The notes below the pieces were generated by a model. It saw only the letters and a list, made by a program, of their open reading frames with translations. It had not been told where the DNA came from and did no database searches. From B10-G9 sp963712165 (GTDB taxonomy: Bacteria; Chloroflexota; Anaerolineae; Anaerolineales; UBA11858), in the NCBI GenBank assembly GCA_963712165.1, contig CAVQGY010000003.1, positions 1 through 64,000 on the forward strand: DNA of 64,000 nucleotides. The letters run 5' to 3'. Shown piece after piece: positions 59,207 to 64,000 of this stretch (the first letter of the stretch is position 1; each line of letters begins with the position of its first letter). The position numbers and the translations under genes are program-made.

Positions 59207-59839
59207 TCAGAAACCAGACTCGTTTATAGCCGCCCGGATATCCTCCCAGGACAGGGGTCCTTCTCGGAGTAGAACTGGATGATCTGTTGTGCAGTCCAGA
59301 ACCGTTGAGGCCATTCCGCTGGGTGACCTTCCACCATCCAGAATCAGGTCCACTTTGCCCCCCAGCCGGGATTGAACATCAGATGCGGTTACCGCGCTAG
59401 GCTCTCCGGATAGATTGGCTGATGTGGCTGCCAATGGGCCTGTTTCTCGAAGCAGAGCCCTGGTGAAGTCATGATCTGGAACACGCAGTCCGATGGTCGG
59501 TGTCGGGGAGATGTTTTCCGGTAGGGAAGGTAGAAGAGGAACTACCAGGGTTAGCGGACCAGGCCAAAATTCCTCCGTTATCTTTCTTACCGTTTGGGAG
59601 AGAGGAGGCGTGATCAGCTCAGCAGTCTCAGAATCTCCCAGAAGAATTGGGATGGCTTTCAGGGAAGATCGCCCTTTTACATGATAGATCCTCTCAATGG
59701 CATCAGTTTGAAAGGCGGAAACCCCGATCCCGTACACGGTATCCGTGGGGAAAGCGATCAATCCTCCGGACTTGATCAGTTCCACAGCCTGGGTTATTGC
59801 TTCTGGATGATCGATGGGCAGTATGATTGGATTATTCAT
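59207..59839 (-). CDS. tsaC: L-threonylcarbamoyladenylate synthase (TsaC/Sua5-YrdC)
   Basis: The enzyme makes threonylcarbamoyl-AMP from threonine, bicarbonate and ATP for t6A. The YrdC domain shows LIKSGGLIAFPTDTVYGIGVSA, IYHVKGRSSLKAIPILLG, FWPGPLTLVVP, TIGLRVPDHDFTRALL, GPLAATSANLSGEPSA and ILDGGRSPSGMASTVLDC. It has about 210 residues, the TsaC length without the Sua5 C-domain. ATG 59839 overlaps the prmC stop (ATGA); ATG 59845 is an alternative. prfA-prmC-tsaC is a widely conserved order. Confidence 0.94.
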   Translation of the reverse strand: MNNPIILPIDHPEAITQAVELIKSGGLIAFPTDTVYGIGVSAFQTDAIERIYHVKGRSSLKAIPILLGDSETAELITPPLSQTVRKITEEFWPGPLTLVVPLLPSLPENISPTPTIGLRVPDHDFTRALLRETGPLAATSANLSGEPSAVTASDVQSRLGGKVDLILDGGRSPSGMASTVLDCTTDHPVLLREGPLSWEDIRAAINESGF

Positions 59840-60720
59840 AAGCATTGAATCGATAAAAAGCGGTCTTGTCCGGACAGGTCCTGGCTCAACTTCAGGGTCA
59901 TACCCGGCCAAACTTCCTTGGCAAGGGCCAGAGCAGAAGCACCACATTCCTCATCCAGCTCCAGGAAAATTGCCCCGGCAGGCTGCATATGCTGATGGGC
60001 GTTCTTTAATACCTTCTTAATCAAAAACAATCCGTCAGACCCTCCATCAAGTGCCAGAGACGGTTCCTTTGTATAGATTGATAGTGATCGCAGTTTTGCT
60101 GTGGGGATATAGGGCAAATTGGCGATCAGAAGATCCACTTTGCCATCCAGGCCAGTTAGAAGATCACGCTCCTGGAAAACGATCTTATCTTCCACTTTGT
60201 GTCGCGAAGCATTTTCCCGGGCTACCTGTAATGCTCTGTTAGATATATCCGTCGCAATGATCCTCAAATCAGGTATATTTTTCACCAGGGATACCGCGAT
60301 ACATCCACAGCCGGTGCCAATCTCAAGGCAGCTCCTGCGATGGGGATGTTCTTTGAACCAGGACAGGGCGAGCTCAACGAGCCCTTCAGTCTCTGGGCGG
60401 GGGATCAATACATCTTCTGTAATTCTGAATTTTAACTGGAAGAATTCCCATTCCCCGATCACATAGGGCAGGGGGGTGCCATTCTTGATCCGGTATAAGG
60501 ACTGGCTCAGGAGGTCTTGTTCTTCCTGGTCCAGGATTGGATTTGGGTCGGCTAGGAGTTGAGATTTGGAGAGCCCGGAGATATATGAGAGCAGAACCAA
60601 CGAGTCCAGGTAAGGGAACTCGCTGACGGGCGTCAAGTCTTCTTGGACACGTTTTATTAAAGTCTTTGGGCGGATTTTATTCTTCGTCAAATCCTGCCGC
60701 GGCGAGGCGGTTGGCTTCAT
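59836..60720 (-). CDS. prmC: Peptide chain release factor N5-glutamine methyltransferase
   Basis: PrmC methylates the Gln of the GGQ motif in RF1/RF2. The SAM motif is CLEIGTGCGCIAVSL, with the Asp in IIATDISNRAL. The catalytic NPPY motif of the family reads NLPYIP here, an exchange at the second position. The N-terminal helical domain (about 1-90) recognises RF. At 294 residues it is typical. The frame start ATG 60720 overlaps prfA by 44 bases; a TTG at 60690 is an alternative. It is coupled to tsaC downstream. Confidence 0.93.
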   Translation of the reverse strand: MKPTASPRQDLTKNKIRPKTLIKRVQEDLTPVSEFPYLDSLVLLSYISGLSKSQLLADPNPILDQEEQDLLSQSLYRIKNGTPLPYVIGEWEFFQLKFRITEDVLIPRPETEGLVELALSWFKEHPHRRSCLEIGTGCGCIAVSLVKNIPDLRIIATDISNRALQVARENASRHKVEDKIVFQERDLLTGLDGKVDLLIANLPYIPTAKLRSLSIYTKEPSLALDGGSDGLFLIKKVLKNAHQHMQPAGAIFLELDEECGASALALAKEVWPGMTLKLSQDLSGQDRFLSIQCL

Positions 60721-61759
60721 CCTCGGTAGCTAGCTCCTCAATAAAAGGATCGATCTGACCATCCAGAACTGCTGCAAGCTGGTGTAAGGAAAAGTTGATC
60801 CTGTGATCTGTGATCCGGGATTGGGGGAAATTATAGGTGCGGATCTTTTCCGATCGATCACCTGAGCCGACCTGGGAACGCCGGTCAGCTTCCTGCTCTT
60901 CCCTCCGGCGGGTTTCTTCTATTTCATATAGCTTGGCTTTGAGGATGCTCAGCGCGCGCTCCCGGTTTTGGAGTTGGGAGCGTTCATCCTGGCATTGGAC
61001 CACGATTCCGGTGGGTTTGTGGGTCAGGCGAATGGCGGTTGAGTTCTTCTGTACGCTCTGGCCACCTGGACCGCCAGCTTTATAAACATCCATTTCAATA
61101 TCACTGGGGGGAATCTGTATCTCGTCCACATCATCTACTTCTGCCAAAACTGCTACCGTGGCAGTTGAGGTGTGGATGCGTCCCTGTGATTCGGTTTCCG
61201 GGACTCTCTGTACTCGGTGAACACCTGATTCATATTTGAGTTTGGAATAGGCACCCTTACCTTTGATCAAGGCTGAAACTTCTTTCAAACCACCTACGCC
61301 AGTTTCGCTGATGGACAGGATGTCAACTTTCCAGCCCTGGCGTTCAGCAAAACGGCTGTACATCCGGAACAGGTCTCCTGCGAAAAGCCCGGCCTCATCA
61401 CCTCCCGCTCCTCCCCGGATCTCAAGGATCACATTGCGTTCATCCCTGCGGTCTTTGGGAATTAACATGCGCTTGAGCTGTGACTCCAGGCGCTGGATCT
61501 TTTCATTCAGAGCCTCGATCTCTGCATTGGCAAGATCCTGCATCTCCAGGTCACCGCTATCCATGAGGATCTGGGCTTCCTCATATTGAGCCAGGGATTC
61601 CTTATATTGTTGAATCGCTTCTATAAATGGTTCCAGGTCAGCTTTTTCTTTACCGAGCTCAGCTGCCAGCTGATAATCATCACCAACAGAAAGCAACTGC
61701 CGATTGACCTCATCATACCGGTTTTCTATTCCGTTTAGTTTTTCCAAGAGCATTTTCAT
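60677..61759 (-). CDS. prfA: Peptide chain release factor 1
   Basis: RF1 reads UAA and UAG and releases the finished peptide. The 360 residues contain a coiled-coil domain 1 (about 1-105), GGAGGDEAGLFAGDLFRMY, the PxT codon-reading motif as PET (187-189) in RVPETESQGRIHTS, and the catalytic GGQ (232-234) in KAGGPGGQSVQKNSTAIRLTH. It is first of the operon with prmC and tsaC. The divergent rho gene lies 319 bases away. Confidence 0.97.
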   Translation of the reverse strand: MKMLLEKLNGIENRYDEVNRQLLSVGDDYQLAAELGKEKADLEPFIEAIQQYKESLAQYEEAQILMDSGDLEMQDLANAEIEALNEKIQRLESQLKRMLIPKDRRDERNVILEIRGGAGGDEAGLFAGDLFRMYSRFAERQGWKVDILSISETGVGGLKEVSALIKGKGAYSKLKYESGVHRVQRVPETESQGRIHTSTATVAVLAEVDDVDEIQIPPSDIEMDVYKAGGPGGQSVQKNSTAIRLTHKPTGIVVQCQDERSQLQNRERALSILKAKLYEIEETRRREEQEADRRSQVGSGDRSEKIRTYNFPQSRITDHRINFSLHQLAAVLDGQIDPFIEELATEDEANRLAAAGFDEE

Positions 61760-62078
61760 AATATTTGACGCACCTATCTTAAACCTGAAATGGATAGCGG
61801 GGAAATTATACCATCAGGTACCCATAGAAAAATGAAGAGTGGAACTTGAAGATGGTTCATTGATTTCGGACCATTAATGGATTGTGAATCCTGTTGCATA
61901 CATACCTTCTTCGTGCTATAATTCAGGCGTTCAAACCCCTCGTTTAGGAAAAATTGAACCTGGATTAATCCCTATTTCGGCTTTTAATAGCTGAAGTTTG
62001 CGTGTGATATTGAAGAGTCCTCAATTTCAATCTAAGTGTATTATTCACCTATCAGATAGACCCCAATAGAGAGAATAT
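61760..62078. other. prfA-rho divergent intergenic region
   Basis: These 319 bases hold the rho promoter (61894-61922) and a rho leader of roughly 150 bases. The left 130 bases must contain the prfA promoter; a TAAGAT near 61775 on the minus strand is a weak -10 candidate. No gene or strong hairpin was found. Confidence 0.55.
61894..61922 (+). promoter_or_regulatory. Promoter of rho
   Basis: TTGCAT (61894-61899) and a perfect TATAAT (61917-61922) are spaced by 17 bases. The start would be near 61929, leaving an untranslated leader of about 150 bases before ATG 62079. Confidence 0.8.
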
Positions 62079-63350
62079 ATGGAAACCAAAGAATTATTCG
62101 CAAAGCCACTGGCTGAATTGCGTCAAATTGCCGAAGATTTGAACGTTGATCGGGCAAAATGGCTCAAAAGGGAAGCCCTGGTCTTGGAAATTCAGCGAGC
62201 AGATGCTGAACTGAATGGCCGGGAAGTCAGGGGAGGCATTCTGGAAATTATGAGCGAAGGGATCGGTTTTCTGCGCTCAGCACATTATATGTCTGGGCCA
62301 GATGACATCTATGTTTCCCAATCACAAATCCGCCGATTCGATCTTCGCAGCGGCGACCTTGTGATCGGCCATGTTCGCCCTCCTCGGAATTCTGAACGCC
62401 ATTACGGCTTGCTGAAGGCGGAAAGTGTCAACGGCTTGGAGCCTAAGGAAGCCAAACGGCGACCAGATTTTCATTCCTTGACCCCGATCTTTCCCAATGA
62501 ACGATTTGACCTGGAAACTTCTCCACATATCACCTCGACCCGATTGATCAACCTGATCACACCCATTGGTAAGGGCCAGCGTGGATTGATCGTTTCTCCA
62601 CCGAAGGCAGGGAAGACAACGATATTAAAGGAAATAACCAATGCTGTATCCGGCAAGTATCCCGAAGTGCATCTGATCGTGGCTCTGATCGGTGAGCGCC
62701 CGGAAGAGGTGACAGATATGGACCGCTCGGTAGATGCAGAGGTTATCTCCTCAACATTTGATGAGCCCGTCTCATCGCATGTACGTGTGGCTGAGATGGT
62801 TCTTGAACGGGCCAAACGGTTGGTTGAGTCCGGGATGGATGTGGTGGTCATGCTTGATTCCATCACCCGGCTAGCCAGGGCCTATAACCTGGTCGTCACC
62901 CCCTCCGGCCGGACGCTGTCAGGTGGCATCGACCCCTCAGCCCTCTATCCGCCCAAGCGCTTTTTTGGTGCTGCCAGAAATATTGAAGAAGGTGGCTCAC
63001 TAACCATTATCGGCACCTGCCTGATCGATACAGGTTCCCGGATGGATGATGTGGTCTACGAGGAATTCAAAGGTACAGGAAATTTGGAGCTCCATCTTTC
63101 CCGAACCCTGCAGGAAAGGCGGGTATTCCCGGCCATCGATGTCTCCCGGTCTTCCACCCGGCGTGAAGAGCTTCTCCTAGGACCGGATCTCACGCCCCGT
63201 GTCTGGCTAATGCGGCGCATGTACGACCAGATGGTTTCTGATCCACCTCACGGCGCCGGCATGGATCAGGCCTCTGCCACTGAAACTATTATCAAGCGGA
63301 TCAGCGAGACCAGCGATAATGAAGAGTTCCTGGCCACGCTGAATGAGTAA
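62079..63350 (+). CDS. rho: Transcription termination factor Rho
   Basis: Rho is the hexameric RNA helicase that ends transcription. The 423 residues carry the Rho-N region (LAELRQIAEDLNVDRAKWLKREALVLEI), an RNA-binding OSB fold (RGGILEIMSEGIGFLRSAHYM, DDIYVSQSQIRRFDLRSGDLV), P-loop PPKAGKTTILKEI, VALIGERPEEVTDMDRSV, the Q loop, and the R loop region SRSSTRREELLLGPD. No long insertions. A ~150-base leader suggests autoregulation by premature termination, as in other bacteria, but this is inference. A LysM protein gene follows after 26 bases. Confidence 0.97.
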   Translation: METKELFAKPLAELRQIAEDLNVDRAKWLKREALVLEIQRADAELNGREVRGGILEIMSEGIGFLRSAHYMSGPDDIYVSQSQIRRFDLRSGDLVIGHVRPPRNSERHYGLLKAESVNGLEPKEAKRRPDFHSLTPIFPNERFDLETSPHITSTRLINLITPIGKGQRGLIVSPPKAGKTTILKEITNAVSGKYPEVHLIVALIGERPEEVTDMDRSVDAEVISSTFDEPVSSHVRVAEMVLERAKRLVESGMDVVVMLDSITRLARAYNLVVTPSGRTLSGGIDPSALYPPKRFFGAARNIEEGGSLTIIGTCLIDTGSRMDDVVYEEFKGTGNLELHLSRTLQERRVFPAIDVSRSSTRREELLLGPDLTPRVWLMRRMYDQMVSDPPHGAGMDQASATETIIKRISETSDNEEFLATLNE

Positions 63351-63376
63351 ATCCGAACCAGAGAGAGATAGCGATC

Positions 63377-64000
63377 ATGCGTAGGGACATATTGCTTTCC
63401 TGGTTTCTTTGGGTCATCGCAATTCTGCTGCTGACTGGTGCGGGTTCGTTGGCCTGGGTCAGGTATTTTACGGATTATGACCTCTCCCTGACAACTGCCG
63501 CTCCGAATCCAGCCCAGGAATCTCCTCGGCGAGAAGAAGAAAACATCCACATCCCCGATTTTGTTCATGAGATCAAACCGCCCGCTATAACCCGGGCTGT
63601 GAAGCCGCATACTGTTATTCCTGAGAGAGAGAACACACAAGTTCTTACTTACCTGGTTGAGTTTAATGATTCTATGTTCGGTCTGGCCGCAAAATATGAT
63701 CTTGAGCCAGAGTCTATCCTCTGGTCCAATTATGATGTCCTTCGGGACGATCCCCACTCACTATCACCTGGTATGGAGTTGATTATTCCACCTATTGATG
63801 GGATCTATTATCAATGGGAAGTTGGAGATACCTTTGAATCTGTGGCGAAAAAATTAAAAACGGACCCCGAATTGATCATCAATTGGATCGGTAACGATCT
63901 GGACCTGCTTGACCCGGTTGTGGAGGCAGGTGAAATGGTCATGGTCCCAGGGGGACAAAGGGAGTTCCAGCAGTGGATCTTGCCTACTATTGCCCGCGGT
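63377..64000 (+). CDS. LysM-domain envelope protein, probably M23 peptidase, cut by window end
   Basis: An open frame of 208 codons runs from ATG 63377 (GAGAGAG upstream) off the right edge. It encodes a membrane anchor (ILLSWFLWVIAILLLTGAG), a charged linker (ESPRREEENIHIPDF), and two LysM-like repeats. The first starts TYLVEFNDSMFGLAAKYDLEPESILWSN, the second YYQWEVGDTFESVAKKLKTDPELIINWIGN, each ending in a hydrophobic-Pro strand (ELIIPP, VMVPGG). The repeats bind peptidoglycan glycan. A C-terminal M23 peptidase would be usual for this layout, but it lies outside the window and is inferred. Confidence 0.82.
   Translation, partial: MRRDILLSWFLWVIAILLLTGAGSLAWVRYFTDYDLSLTTAAPNPAQESPRREEENIHIPDFVHEIKPPAITRAVKPHTVIPERENTQVLTYLVEFNDSMFGLAAKYDLEPESILWSNYDVLRDDPHSLSPGMELIIPPIDGIYYQWEVGDTFESVAKKLKTDPELIINWIGNDLDLLDPVVEAGEMVMVPGGQREFQQWILPTIARG

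Noticed and set aside
1..64000. CRISPR array, prophage, insertion sequence, toxin-antitoxin or defence island
   Set aside because: No regularly spaced repeats, transposase, integrase, phage structural or restriction genes were found on either strand.

Overview
The window looks like a chromosomal segment of an anaerobic member of the Chloroflexota, most likely class Anaerolineae. This is inferred from gene content and style: many lipoproteins and membrane-anchored proteins with Pro/Thr/Ser-rich linkers after the signal (M23 peptidase, beta-propeller protein, SH3 protein, lytic transglycosylase), several low-potential Fe-S proteins, a SelA, a class-D-like sortase, no lipopolysaccharide genes, and moderate GC. 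It is almost entirely housekeeping and envelope genes. There is no prophage, insertion sequence, CRISPR array or toxin-antitoxin cassette.

Region 1 (1-3003, +) holds an autoregulated-looking YtrA-type GntR regulator, a frameshifted slipin and a small LURP/Tubby-like protein, then an Fe-S protein with a Cys-rich centre. Region 2 (3019-11195, mainly -) holds YbaK, an NBR1-Ig lipoprotein, recA with an SOS-like box, an M23 peptidase plus beta-propeller protein plus RsmB-type rRNA methyltransferase run, DegV, and tRNA-Arg(GCG) with its own promoter and terminator. Region 3 (11660-22145) holds an HtrA protease on +, then a minus-strand series: lytic transglycosylase, SH3 protein, nth, asparaginase, MBL-like protein, GAF/PAS histidine kinase and holB.

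Region 4 (22152-34880, +) begins with divergent, apparently leaderless promoters for holB and uvrD. It continues with tsaE-tsaB-udg, two nucleotide-sugar genes, a broken gmd remnant embedded among three perfect DnaA boxes, TauE/SafE, a universal stress protein, a fused ATP sulfurylase-APS kinase, and a large secreted metalloprotease probably initiated at CTG. Region 5 (34954-45380) holds a YtxH protein (-), adenosine deaminase, a complete pantothenate/CoA cluster panB-panE-panC-panD-coaX-coaBC, a winged-helix Fe-S protein paralogous to the one in region 1, a glucan phosphorylase and a UPF0316 protein.

Region 6 (45487-52350) holds a frameshifted DUF6125-type gene, an M29 aminopeptidase and a MATE transporter (all -), then a sortase and an AI-2E family protein (+), and dnaA (-) without dnaN, recF or gyrB beside it. 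Region 7 (52907-64000) holds a small membrane protein, selA, an M24 peptidase, tsaD and a membrane-anchored nitroreductase (+), then DUF1189 and the prfA-prmC-tsaC operon (-), and divergently rho and a LysM protein cut by the window end. TsaB, TsaC, TsaD and TsaE for the tRNA t6A modification are therefore all in the window at three loci.

Two coding regions carry single-base frameshifts in G/C homopolymers (611-614 and 45570-45574). These may be real mutations or assembly errors. Most start codons were chosen by eye from ribosome-binding sites and family N-termini.
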